Below the pieces are notes generated by a model, which was not told the origin of the DNA, did no database searches, and was given only the letters and a program-made list of their open reading frames with translations. Of a stretch of DNA of 32,503 bases, positions 1 to 9,607 are shown piece by piece. A program made the position numbers and the translations under genes. Every line of letters starts with the position of its first letter. Within the stretch, counting starts at the first letter, position 1. Source of the DNA: Verrucomicrobiota bacterium (GTDB lineage: Bacteria; Verrucomicrobiota; Verrucomicrobiia; Opitutales; Opitutaceae); the NCBI GenBank assembly GCA_025362555.1, contig JANYFP010000341.1, positions 1-32,503 of the forward strand, given 5' to 3'.

Positions 1-897
1 GTGCATGGCCTCGTGCACCGCCCTGATTCACTTGCCGCGAGCAATATCCGCCATCTGGTCGGGGATGCCTCATTGCTAAATAAACGGCTATTCCTCCATA
101 ATGGTTCGTTCGAAGACGCCACCCATTTGCGCCGCATCATCAGCCGGGCCAAACCAAACGAATTTTATCATCTCGCCGGCCAATCCAGCCCGCGCCTTTC
201 TTTGGAACTCCCCGAAAGTACCGTCGACAGTATCGGCATGGCCACGCTGCGTTTGTTGGAAATTTTGCGCGACCTCCCCGAACCGACCAAATTTCTCTAT
301 GCCTCCAGCAGCGAAGTCTTCGGTGAACCGCCTCACTCGCCGCAAGACGAACTGACCCCGCTCAATCCCACCACTCCCTACGGCGCCGCGAAAGCTTTCT
401 CCGAACATATGGCTCGGATCTACCGCATCGCCTACCAACTTCCAACCTGCTCCGCGATTCTCTACAATCACGAATCCCCTCGGCGCGGCGGCGGCTTCGT
501 GACGATGAAGATTGCCCGCGCGGTGGCCCGCATCAAGAAAGGCCTTCAAAGCGAAGTAGTCCTCGGTAGCCTTGAAGGTCGCCGCGATTGGGGGTGGGCT
601 CCCGACTATGTGCAGGGCATGTGGCTCATGTTACAGCAGCAACGGGTGGACGACTTCGTCCTCGCCACCGGTGAATTGCACAGCGTGGAAGAACTTGTAG
701 CGGCCGCCTTTCACTGCGTCGGCTTAAATTGGCGCGACCACGTCCGCCAAGATTCCGCCCTCCTCACCGCGGTGGAACCCGTCGCTCCCTGCGGTAATCC
801 CGCCAAGGCCAAACGCGTGCTCGGCTGGCAAAACTCCGTCCCATTCCAAACAATGGTTGCGCGCCTCGTCGAATCCGAACTCAACAAATTGACATGA
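1..897 (+). CDS. GDP-mannose 4,6-dehydratase-like SDR epimerase/dehydratase (5'-partial at window edge)
   Basis: Co-linear with the downstream Gmd from 'VHGLVHR' onward; [15 protein letters not shown] (YxxxK) and [19 protein letters not shown] motifs. The Rossmann GxxGxxG segment is missing, so the real start lies upstream of base 1. Confidence 0.85.
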   Translation: MHGLVHRPDSLAASNIRHLVGDASLLNKRLFLHNGSFEDATHLRRIISRAKPNEFYHLAGQSSPRLSLELPESTVDSIGMATLRLLEILRDLPEPTKFLYASSSEVFGEPPHSPQDELTPLNPTTPYGAAKAFSEHMARIYRIAYQLPTCSAILYNHESPRRGGGFVTMKIARAVARIKKGLQSEVVLGSLEGRRDWGWAPDYVQGMWLMLQQQRVDDFVLATGELHSVEELVAAAFHCVGLNWRDHVRQDSALLTAVEPVAPCGNPAKAKRVLGWQNSVPFQTMVARLVESELNKLT

Positions 898-1880
898 AAA
901 AGAAAGCTCTCATCACCGGCATCACCGGCCAAGACGGATCCTATCTCGCTGAACTTCTCCTCGCCAAAGGCTATGAAGTCCACGGCCTCGTCCGGCGCGC
1001 GAGCACCATGAATCGCGGTCGGATCGACCACCTTCAGTCGTTCGAACACGGCACAGATAAACGGCTGTTTCTTCACTACGGCGATCTGGCCGACAGCGTC
1101 TCACTCGTGAAGCTGCTCTACTCACTCCAGCCGGACGAAATCTACAATCTCGCCGCTCAAAGTCACGTGCGCGTCAGTTTTGATATTCCGGAATACACCG
1201 CCGACATCACCGGCGTCGGTGCCGCCCGTATTCTTGAGGCCATCATCGAATCCGGCATTGGCAAAAAGGTGCGTTATTATCAGGCATCCTCTTCTGAAAT
1301 GTTTGGCAAGGTCCAGGAAGTTCCGCAGCGCGAAACGACCTCGCTCTACCCGCGCTCACCCTACGGTTGCGCCAAGGTTTTTGCCCACTGGCTCACCATT
1401 AATTACCGCGAGTCCTACAATCTTTTCGCCTGCAGTGGCATTCTCTTCAATCACGAGTCGCCCCGTCGTGGCGAAAGCTTCGTGACTCGCAAGATCACGA
1501 TCGCCGCTGCTCGCATCAAAAAAGGTCTGCAAAAGGAACTCATCCTCGGCAATTTGGATTCAAAACGCGATTGGGGTTACGCGAAAGAATACGTCGAGGG
1601 GATGTGGCTCATGCTGCAACAGGACAAACCAGACGACTACGTTCTCGCCACCAACGAAACCCACACCATCGGGGCTTTCCTTGATGCGACGTTCAACCGC
1701 CTCAACCTCGACTGGCACGACTACGTTAAGTTCGACGAAAAATTCCTGCGCCCAGCCGAAGTTGACCTGCTCATCGGCGACTACTCAAAAGCCAAGCAAC
1801 ACCTCGGCTGGGAGCCAAAAACCCGCATGAAAGCCCTGGCCGAATTGATGGTCGATGCCGACCTCGCCGCCTTGGGCTGA
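894..1880 (+). CDS. gmd: GDP-mannose 4,6-dehydratase family protein (GDP-mannose or GDP-heptose substrate)
   Basis: [82 protein letters not shown] overlap with the upstream gene. Confidence 0.93.
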   Translation: MKKKALITGITGQDGSYLAELLLAKGYEVHGLVRRASTMNRGRIDHLQSFEHGTDKRLFLHYGDLADSVSLVKLLYSLQPDEIYNLAAQSHVRVSFDIPEYTADITGVGAARILEAIIESGIGKKVRYYQASSSEMFGKVQEVPQRETTSLYPRSPYGCAKVFAHWLTINYRESYNLFACSGILFNHESPRRGESFVTRKITIAAARIKKGLQKELILGNLDSKRDWGYAKEYVEGMWLMLQQDKPDDYVLATNETHTIGAFLDATFNRLNLDWHDYVKFDEKFLRPAEVDLLIGDYSKAKQHLGWEPKTRMKALAELMVDADLAALG

Positions 1881-1980
1881 GTCGCTCAAATCCTTGCCCG
1901 GCGCTCGCCACGCAAAAAATCAGGGCTAAACGAACCCCGGAATCTTCCGACAAAACCAGTCAGGGACCCGGGCTCGGTCG

Positions 1981-4440
1981 ATGTCTCGCACGCTCTATCT
2001 CACCACTGAACTCCCCTACTTCCCCGGCCAGGGCGGACTGATGGCGCTGCATGTGCGTCATCTGGCCGGCACCCAATTCACCGGCGTGCTTGGTCCCCGC
2101 TATCCTCACCAACCAGAGGACGCGCTGCAACGACTGCGCGATACCGTTCAACGCTCCTATTGGTGGCCCGAGCATCCCGTTCCCGGCGACTTCCTCATCG
2201 CACCCATTCTGTGGACCCACCACACGCGATGGCTCACCCGTTTACCCCAGGCAATTAAGCGGCCGCTCTGGCGCTGGCTCGCCGGCCTGAGCAACTCCTC
2301 CGACGATGCCCTCGCGTGGCGCGGGGTGCTAAAAAATCTTGCGCCAAAACTATTGGAAGCCATCCGGGAAGAACGCTGGAATGTCGTGTACTTATCCCAG
2401 TCCCTCTCGGCGGCATGGTTCCCTTACCTGCCCGCAAGTTTGGCCCGCAGCATCTTCCTGAACGACATTCGCTCGGAGTATTTGCCGCGATCCATTCCGC
2501 GACCGTCCCGCAGTAATCTACGTAGGATCCTCGCCGAGGAACGCACCGCCATTCGCGAAGTCGATACCGTCACCATGGTCTCAGAGCTTGATCGCGCGCG
2601 CGCTGAAAATTCGCTTCAGCCGACCTGCCCGGTCGCCGTTTCCCCGATTTGCATCGATCTCGACTACTTTGCCTTTCAACCGCAGAAACCGGACGTGTCG
2701 CCGGTGGTATTATTCACCGGACATCTTTCCCACCCACCCAACGTCGATGCCGCGCTGTACTTTCTCGCCGCGATCTGGCCGCGGATCCTCGTCGCGCAGC
2801 CCCGGGCGAAATTCAAGATTGTCGGCATTCATCCAGCTCCCGCCATCATCGACGCCGTCGCCCGCGCAACTCAAGCTGAGCTCAGCCCCAACGTACCCGA
2901 TATCCGCCATTATTTCCGTGACGCAGGCGTCTATGTCGTGCCCATGCGGTTTGGCGGCGGCGTCAGACAAAAAATAATTGAAGCGTGGGCCGTCGGCGTG
3001 CCGGTCGTCACCACGGTCATGGGCGCGGAAGGTATCGCCGTGCAGGACGGAGTGAATTGCTGGTTGCGCGATGATCCCGAAAAATTCGCCGACCAAGTCA
3101 GCGCGCTGCTAAATGCCCCCACCCCGATCCCGCTTCTGCTTGCCGCTCGAGCACAAGCGGAGGCGCGCCATTCGCCACCAGCGACCTGCCCAATCGTGGC
3201 CGCGCAAATCAATCTCGCGGTCAAACGCCGGCAACAATCCGCGCCACGCATCCTCTACGACCTGCGCTGGCTCAAGCCTGGTCGAGCCGGCGGCGTCGAG
3301 CAAATGACCTACGAATTGGTCGGAGAGTTGGCCAGCTATGATCGCAGCTTTGAGTACCGCTTCTACGGCACGCGCGAATCCTGCCGGCAGCTGCGTTTTC
3401 CAACCGGCTTTAAACAAAAAATATTCCATTCCGATGGTCGCCAAGCTCGTTGGTTAGGGTGGCGTGACGCCGCAGCCAATGAACTCGCCGCCGACCTCGC
3501 CCTGCCCTCACTCACCTCGCCGGAACTGAACGCACTTGAGTGGTATACGCGCTTGGATTTCACCCTCGTCCACGGCCTGCCCTGCCACGTACACCAGGAT
3601 CTGCGTCGCTTCCCTTCCGTGGTAACGATGCATGATCTGCAGCATCTCCATTACCCGGAATATTTCAGCACCGCAGATATCACCATGCGCGAAAAAGAAT
3701 ATCGTGAATCCTGTGCCCTGGCCAGTCACGTCATCTGCACCTCGGAATTCACCCGCCAGGATGTGCACCAGCGCTACGGCGTACCGCTGGAAAAAATGAC
3801 TACGATCTGGAATCTCCCCCCGCGCCTCACCGGTACGCCGATGACCCCGACAGCCATCCGGCGGTTATTAGACGGGATGGGCGTCAAATCACCGTTTCTA
3901 TTTTATCCCGCCCAACCTTGGTTGCATAAAAATCATCGTGGACTTTTGGAAGCCATGCAGATCGCCGATCACACTCTGCCGGGCGATTATAAATTGATAT
4001 TCACCGGACAACCTTTTCCGACCGATCACCCCGCTGCAGCCCTCATGCAAGACCCGCGCCTTCGCCAGCGCGTCATCCACCTCGGTTATCGCACGCCACT
4101 TGAAATCGCCGCACTTTATCGTTCGGCCGAAGCGCTCATTTTCCCGTCACTCTTCGAGGGATTTGGCATGCCCTTGATTGAAGCGATGCAGCAGGGCTGC
4201 CCTATCGTTTGCGCGCAACATACGTGTCTGCCGGAGATCGTCGGCGCCGCCGCCCTTTTCACCGACGTCGCATCCCCCGCCGCACTCGCTGATTCCATCC
4301 TGTCCATTACCCGCGAGGCCGCGCTCCGGAAAAAACTCGCCCAAGCCGGCACGGAAAACTTGCGGCGTTTCAACCGCCGAAGCCTGGCCGAAAAGACCCG
4401 TGCGATCTACGCATCCATTCATGAACAGCACTTCTCCTAA
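1981..4440 (+). CDS. Tandem two-domain glycosyltransferase (GT4-GT4)
   Basis: 819 aa. N-half has FGGGVRQKIIEAWAVGVPVVTT.MGAEGI; C-half has RILYDLRWL..GGVEQM and SLFEGFGMPLIEAMQQGCPIVCAQHTCLPEIVG. Confidence 0.88.
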   Translation: MSRTLYLTTELPYFPGQGGLMALHVRHLAGTQFTGVLGPRYPHQPEDALQRLRDTVQRSYWWPEHPVPGDFLIAPILWTHHTRWLTRLPQAIKRPLWRWLAGLSNSSDDALAWRGVLKNLAPKLLEAIREERWNVVYLSQSLSAAWFPYLPASLARSIFLNDIRSEYLPRSIPRPSRSNLRRILAEERTAIREVDTVTMVSELDRARAENSLQPTCPVAVSPICIDLDYFAFQPQKPDVSPVVLFTGHLSHPPNVDAALYFLAAIWPRILVAQPRAKFKIVGIHPAPAIIDAVARATQAELSPNVPDIRHYFRDAGVYVVPMRFGGGVRQKIIEAWAVGVPVVTTVMGAEGIAVQDGVNCWLRDDPEKFADQVSALLNAPTPIPLLLAARAQAEARHSPPATCPIVAAQINLAVKRRQQSAPRILYDLRWLKPGRAGGVEQMTYELVGELASYDRSFEYRFYGTRESCRQLRFPTGFKQKIFHSDGRQARWLGWRDAAANELAADLALPSLTSPELNALEWYTRLDFTLVHGLPCHVHQDLRRFPSVVTMHDLQHLHYPEYFSTADITMREKEYRESCALASHVICTSEFTRQDVHQRYGVPLEKMTTIWNLPPRLTGTPMTPTAIRRLLDGMGVKSPFLFYPAQPWLHKNHRGLLEAMQIADHTLPGDYKLIFTGQPFPTDHPAAALMQDPRLRQRVIHLGYRTPLEIAALYRSAEALIFPSLFEGFGMPLIEAMQQGCPIVCAQHTCLPEIVGAAALFTDVASPAALADSILSITREAALRKKLAQAGTENLRRFNRRSLAEKTRAIYASIHEQHFS

Positions 4441-4494
4441 CGAAGCCGCCCCAGCTCGTCGCTGCGTCGACCGGAACGTTTCCTTTCCCTCGCC

Positions 4495-5346
4495 GTGAAA
4501 ATTCTTTGCCTCTTCGTGCGGCACGGCACGGAGCAATATCCGGAAGCCCTCGCTGTCCTCGATCAGTGGTACGAACGCCACGGATTGCGGGACCAGCGTA
4601 CCCTTTGGATTGTCGACAACGCGCGCCCGGATGGTCAGCAGCCCGAAACACTCAACCCGCGCACATCACTTCATTCTGGTGACAACCAAGCTTGGGAATT
4701 TTCCGCGTGGGCTCGGGCTTTGCGCTCCGCGGTCGCGACCGGCGAGACCTACGATGTCGTGCACTTTGTCACCTCAGCCTTCAACACGCTGTACACCGAA
4801 TACCTGAAACATTTCCAACGCGAGATGCTCGATTATCTTCTGACCCGGAATCTTTGCCTGGGCCATATCGACAGTTATCCCGTGCCCGTGCAACTCGGCG
4901 CCAATCCCTCGCAGTCGTGGGTCCGCACGTGTTTTTTCTTTCTGCCCTGGAAGACAGCCGTTTCCCTTTCCCCTTGGGCTCCCTTTGTCGACGCGACGCG
5001 GATTTTTATCGCCGCCAATTCGCGCCAGTTTCGCGCCGAAGCACCGCTCTCTTCCGACTACCAGTCGCGCATCACGGCATGGCTGGAGGGCGAAGAAATT
5101 GGCGGTCACACCTGGCACTCTCCGGTGAGCGACGCAGCCCACGAAAACCGTCGCTTCCAAGCGAAGACACTCGCCATCCTCAACGAGCACAGTCTGGCCA
5201 TTACCCTGCGCCAAGCCGGGATCAAGCTGGTTGATTTTTGCTGGTTGTTTTCACTCATGGCAACGCCCCCGGCCCGCCTGCCGAACCCGGTCAGCGAACT
5301 CGAACAGCTAAAAATTCGCCGGAAAATCCTCGGCATTCCGGAATAA
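4495..5346 (+). CDS. Uncharacterised polysaccharide-locus protein, possibly glycosyltransferase-like
   Basis: 283 aa ORF with GTG start, on the coding strand of the cluster; starts MKILCLFVRHGTEQYPEAL and contains 'GDNQAWEFSAWARALR'. No firm family recognised. Confidence 0.6.
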   Translation: MKILCLFVRHGTEQYPEALAVLDQWYERHGLRDQRTLWIVDNARPDGQQPETLNPRTSLHSGDNQAWEFSAWARALRSAVATGETYDVVHFVTSAFNTLYTEYLKHFQREMLDYLLTRNLCLGHIDSYPVPVQLGANPSQSWVRTCFFFLPWKTAVSLSPWAPFVDATRIFIAANSRQFRAEAPLSSDYQSRITAWLEGEEIGGHTWHSPVSDAAHENRRFQAKTLAILNEHSLAITLRQAGIKLVDFCWLFSLMATPPARLPNPVSELEQLKIRRKILGIPE

Positions 5347-5400
5347 ACCCGAACATTCGCCCATTGCCCCAACGGACCGCATCATTTTAATTCAAGCCAC

Positions 5401-6948
5401 ATGAGCAAAGAAAGCGCCATCTCGGTCGACCAGGTCGGCAAAGCCTATCGGCTATGGGACGATCCGTCCGCCCGGCTGACTGCCCCGCTCATGGAAGCGG
5501 CCGCCCACTTGATGCCCGGCCTCCCCGCACTCAAGGCCGGCCTGAGATCACGCGCGAGCCGTTCGTACCGCGATTTCTGGGCGCTGGAAAACATCTCTTT
5601 TCAAGTCGGCCGCGGCGAAAGCATGGCGATCATTGGACGCAACGGTTCCGGCAAATCAACCCTGCTCCAAATTATCGCCGGCACCATGCAGCCCACCCGC
5701 GGTTCGGTTCAGGTCAAAGGCCGGATCGCCGCCCTACTCGAACTGGGCAGCGGCTTTAACCCCGAGTTCACCGGCCGGGAAAATATCCATTTGAACGCCG
5801 CACTCTTTGGACTCACCCGCGCGGAAATCGATGCGCGATTCAAAGACATCGTCGATTTCGCCGACATTGGTGACTTCATCGAACAACCCGTCAAAATCTA
5901 CTCCAGCGGCATGGTGGTTCGTCTCGCCTTTGCCGTCGCGGCCCACATCGAGCCCGACATTCTCATCGTCGACGAAGCACTCTCCGTCGGCGATGCGCGC
6001 TTCCAGCTCAAATGCGCGCGGGCCATCGATCGCTTTCTCGCTCAGGGCGTCACCCTGCTTTTCGTTTCCCACGATACGTCGATGATCAAGCGACTCTGCA
6101 AGAGCGCCGTCCTCTTGGAACGCGGTCAACTCGTCTTCGCCGGCAGTCCGAACGATGTCGTTAATCTCTACTCAAAGCTTGTAGCCGAAGGAACCACCGT
6201 CGCCGATTTGGCGGCGGATATTGCGGCGCTGAAAGCGAATTCCATCCCCGAAGCCGAGTTACCGGAGCTTTCCCAGTCGGCCGCTGCCGCAGTTACTGCG
6301 GACTCTCCGCGCTTCGTAGAATTGAGCACGCAGCCTGCGGCCGTAGAGCTCTTGCAGCTTAAAGTAAAAGCGATGGAGACGATCCTCTCCGCCCACCCGT
6401 ATAATGACGAATTGAACCGGCGACTCGCTCAGCTATTGGCGGACGAGCGCCAGCATGTGCAGGTCAGCGGAGAAGAATTTTCCTACGGAGGAGCACTGGG
6501 ACGAATTCAAAACGTCAAGTTACTCGATGCTGATGGCCAGAGTCGGACGTGGTTTTCCAGTTGTGAACCTGTGGTCGTCCGCATGCTCATCGAAGCCGAT
6601 GAACCAATCCCGGAGCCGATCTTTGCCCTCACCATAAAGAACGTTGCCGGGGTTGAAATCTACGGCACAAACACGCTTTTTGGGAAGCAACCCGCCCCTG
6701 CCGTCCAGGCCGGTTCCTCGCGGGAAGTGGACTTCTCCTTCAATCTCAATCTCATGCCTGGGCATTATTTCATTTCACTTGGATTCACCCATTTTGTAGG
6801 TGACGAACTCGTGGTCATCCATCGGCGCTACGACACCATAAAGTTCGAAATCCACGGCAAGGATCGCGCGTTCGGCATCGCTAATTTGCAGGCGAAGATC
6901 ACCTCCCGCGCTGCACCGGCCAGCCACCCTACCGGAAAAAGCGCATGA
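5401..6948 (+). CDS. wzt: Polysaccharide ABC transporter ATP-binding protein, Wzt type with C-terminal Wzt_C-like domain
   Basis: Walker A GRNGSGKST, signature YSSGMVVRLAFAVA, Walker B ILIVDEALSVGD, H-loop FVSHD; C-terminal ~150 aa beta-rich domain (GRIQNVKLLDADG...GHYFISLGF). Confidence 0.92.
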   Translation: MSKESAISVDQVGKAYRLWDDPSARLTAPLMEAAAHLMPGLPALKAGLRSRASRSYRDFWALENISFQVGRGESMAIIGRNGSGKSTLLQIIAGTMQPTRGSVQVKGRIAALLELGSGFNPEFTGRENIHLNAALFGLTRAEIDARFKDIVDFADIGDFIEQPVKIYSSGMVVRLAFAVAAHIEPDILIVDEALSVGDARFQLKCARAIDRFLAQGVTLLFVSHDTSMIKRLCKSAVLLERGQLVFAGSPNDVVNLYSKLVAEGTTVADLAADIAALKANSIPEAELPELSQSAAAAVTADSPRFVELSTQPAAVELLQLKVKAMETILSAHPYNDELNRRLAQLLADERQHVQVSGEEFSYGGALGRIQNVKLLDADGQSRTWFSSCEPVVVRMLIEADEPIPEPIFALTIKNVAGVEIYGTNTLFGKQPAPAVQAGSSREVDFSFNLNLMPGHYFISLGFTHFVGDELVVIHRRYDTIKFEIHGKDRAFGIANLQAKITSRAAPASHPTGKSA

Positions 6949-7958
6949 TTAGTTTCCTCCACGGCGGAAAAAATGTCACCTTGGACGCGGGCAATATTTG
7001 GACCGCACAGAACGAGGCCGTCAGCTATCGCGACACTTCGGCTGAAAATCTTCGCGCCATCATTGCCGAAGTGGAAAGCGGCGTACCTTGGCGAGTCGCC
7101 GTCGGAACCCGCTACGCCGAAAGCCATCCGTGGCTTCATCAAATCGTTACTAGTCCTGCGCGGTCGCTTTTTTTCCGACAGTTCCCTCCCTCTGCTGGCG
7201 CGAAGATTCTGGATATCGGCGCCGGCTGGGGCCAGATAGCCCTGCCTCTCGCAGCCGGAAAAGATGCCGTCGTAACCGCCCTTGAGCCCACCGCCGAGCG
7301 AATCGCCTTCATTCGAGCGGCAGCCGTTCAGGAAAAACTGGCGGAACGAATGCATTTTGTGCAGGCCGATTTTCTTGAGGTGGAATTCCAACCTACCTTC
7401 GATCTCATTTGCTGCGTTGGTGTGTTGGAATGGGTCCCGAAATTCCATGCCGGTGATCCCCAACAGGTGCAGCTCGAATTTCTTCGCCGCATGCGCGCCG
7501 CCTTGCGCCCCGGCGGCAAATGTTACGTTGGCATCGAAAATCGCCTGGGCCTGAAATACTTTCTGGGCGGACGTGATGACCATACCAGCCAGCGCAACAT
7601 CAGCGTTTTCGACTCGGCCCTGGCGACAACGAAACACCACGCCGCCACGGGTGAAGCATTGCGGGTCTTCACCTACTCCCATGCGGAGTATCTCGATCTT
7701 TTCCGTGCCGCGGGCTTCCACCAGGTCGAAACCCATGGAGCGTTTCCGGACTACAAATTACCCGAAATAATTCTGCCTTTTGACGTTCCCACTGAACTCA
7801 ACCGAGCGCTGCTGAACGAATCGATTCCCCTCGAACACGACGGCGTCGAAGGGCATCGTCTGCCACATCAGGAGGAATACGTTTCCCACTATCGCAGTCT
7901 GGCGCGCATGGGCACGGCGCAGTTTTTCTGCCCCAGCTTTTATTTTTCCATTCAATGA
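6945..7958 (+). CDS. Class I SAM-dependent methyltransferase (WbdD N-domain-like candidate)
   Basis: ILDIGAGWGQIALPLA motif I, LICCVGVLEWVP, ALRPGGKCYVGIENRLGLKYFLGGRDDHT; ATGA overlaps on both sides. Confidence 0.88.
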   Translation: MISFLHGGKNVTLDAGNIWTAQNEAVSYRDTSAENLRAIIAEVESGVPWRVAVGTRYAESHPWLHQIVTSPARSLFFRQFPPSAGAKILDIGAGWGQIALPLAAGKDAVVTALEPTAERIAFIRAAAVQEKLAERMHFVQADFLEVEFQPTFDLICCVGVLEWVPKFHAGDPQQVQLEFLRRMRAALRPGGKCYVGIENRLGLKYFLGGRDDHTSQRNISVFDSALATTKHHAATGEALRVFTYSHAEYLDLFRAAGFHQVETHGAFPDYKLPEIILPFDVPTELNRALLNESIPLEHDGVEGHRLPHQEEYVSHYRSLARMGTAQFFCPSFYFSIQ

Positions 7959-9607
7959 CCGCTGATCAGGAGCATCGGGAGCACCATCATGAGCTGCAGA
8001 TCGCCTTGGCGGAATGCGGCCTCATCGAGCGCGGTCAGGAAATTAAGCTCAAGGCCTATCCCCCGGCTTTTCCACGGCGCAGTCAGGCGCGTCGCTGGCA
8101 CTATCAGATCACCGGTCAGGATGGAATAATCTGCCACTTGATCGTCGGATTGGACCTCTCACCCGTCTATCGACGGACAACAGAATTTTTCAAAGCGTGC
8201 CCGGAACTCGTTTGTCGGCCTCTGCACTTTTGGAAAAAAGAAAATGGGCTTGGCTATCTCTGCCTCGAACATTTCCCCGGTGCTTCCCTCGATACGATGG
8301 TTGAACAAGGCAACTGCGACGCCGAGCGCTGGCTGAAACTAGTTCGCCAAGCTCAAGCTGCTCTGGAAAAAACGCGCCGGCCCTCAGATCGGAACGCGCT
8401 GGAATTGGAAATCGCCACGCTGATTGAGGAGATCAAGGTCTTCCCCGGAATTTCCGAACTCGATATCCGGTTGCTCCGCGAGTTGGCTCAACCCGCCATC
8501 CTTGAGGGCGCGTTGACCGAATCTCTAACCACGCGCTGGAGCAATGGTGATTTTTGCGGACGCAATTTGTTGCTCGATGCCCAAGGCGGCATGCGCCTGA
8601 TCGACTACGAATTCGCGGCGCCCACGCATTTCAGCAGCTCCGACTGGCGGCGCTTGACGAGCTATTCCATCTTGCCAGCGCCACTCGATGGAAACTCGAT
8701 CCCGGAGATGCAGCCCGCCCAAGCGCCTTGGAGTGAAATCTGGTTCTGGTTGCACCATCTCGCGCAATTGCGTAACGCCGAGCCATCCGCCATCGTGGAT
8801 CAGCACCTGGCGGAATCAGTCAGTCGATTATTTACCGCGCTCGGCCGAAGTGCTAACGGCCGACCCACTACGGGCCAGACTTCGCGGCTCATCAATCTCC
8901 TCTCGAATCGAGAAAACGACACGCGCAGTCTGCTCAACGAGCGCATGGCTTGGGTGCGGACGGTTGAAGCCGAACAAACTTTCCTCAAAGCAAATTTCGC
9001 TCGATTAACCAAGGAGTTTGCCGAGCGCACCGCCTGGGCGGAATCAGTCGATACGGAATTAAAATCCACGCAAAAAAGCTTTGCCCGAATATCCGAGGAA
9101 GTCGCCGAGCAGCAGCGCTTGGTGCTCGAACTGACGAAAATCAAAGACGCCTGCGCCGCCTTGGCTCCACTCTTGAATGCAGAGGCTGGCACCGACGAGC
9201 GAAGCCTGCTCCACCAATGCGTCCTGGTTTTGATGGATCGCCAACGTGCGCTTGCCGCCACGCAGGCTGAAATCCGGTCCGCGACCGGCTCGGCTCTCGA
9301 TGAACGACTGCGGGCCGAGATGGCCGAGGCTGAAATCAACCGACTGAAGTCGGCACTCACCGACGCCCAAGTTCACGTTGACCGCCTTCTGACCCAAACC
9401 ACGAGTCTCGCTCTGCAACTTAACGCGATGGCCGCCACGGAAAGAACCAACGCGGCCACTCACGAGCAGCGCGAAAAAAGCCTGGCCGCCGCGCTCGCTG
9501 AATTACAGGCCATCCACGTCACCGTCTCCGATTATCAGCGGAGTTGGCTCTGCCGATTGGCCGCAGGAATTTCGGGCTCAACGCGGCCTCCCTCTTCCAC
9601 GCCATGA
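7955..9607 (+). CDS. Kinase/phosphotransferase-like protein with long C-terminal coiled coil (WbdD kinase/ruler-like candidate)
   Basis: 'SNGDFCGRNLLLDAQGGMRLIDYEFA' resembles the APH-type catalytic loop plus DYE/DFE motif; residues ~300-540 are Ala/Glu/Leu/Gln-rich heptad-like sequence. Confidence 0.7.
   Translation: MTADQEHREHHHELQIALAECGLIERGQEIKLKAYPPAFPRRSQARRWHYQITGQDGIICHLIVGLDLSPVYRRTTEFFKACPELVCRPLHFWKKENGLGYLCLEHFPGASLDTMVEQGNCDAERWLKLVRQAQAALEKTRRPSDRNALELEIATLIEEIKVFPGISELDIRLLRELAQPAILEGALTESLTTRWSNGDFCGRNLLLDAQGGMRLIDYEFAAPTHFSSSDWRRLTSYSILPAPLDGNSIPEMQPAQAPWSEIWFWLHHLAQLRNAEPSAIVDQHLAESVSRLFTALGRSANGRPTTGQTSRLINLLSNRENDTRSLLNERMAWVRTVEAEQTFLKANFARLTKEFAERTAWAESVDTELKSTQKSFARISEEVAEQQRLVLELTKIKDACAALAPLLNAEAGTDERSLLHQCVLVLMDRQRALAATQAEIRSATGSALDERLRAEMAEAEINRLKSALTDAQVHVDRLLTQTTSLALQLNAMAATERTNAATHEQREKSLAAALAELQAIHVTVSDYQRSWLCRLAAGISGSTRPPSSTP

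Noticed and set aside
6828-7736. 302-aa minus-strand ORF antisense to wzt and the methyltransferase
   Set aside because: Overlaps two well-supported + strand genes, has no recognisable motifs, and is typical of spurious antisense ORFs in high-GC coding DNA. The same applies to 8800..9360, 11386..11895, 24736..25341, 4147..4581 and similar.
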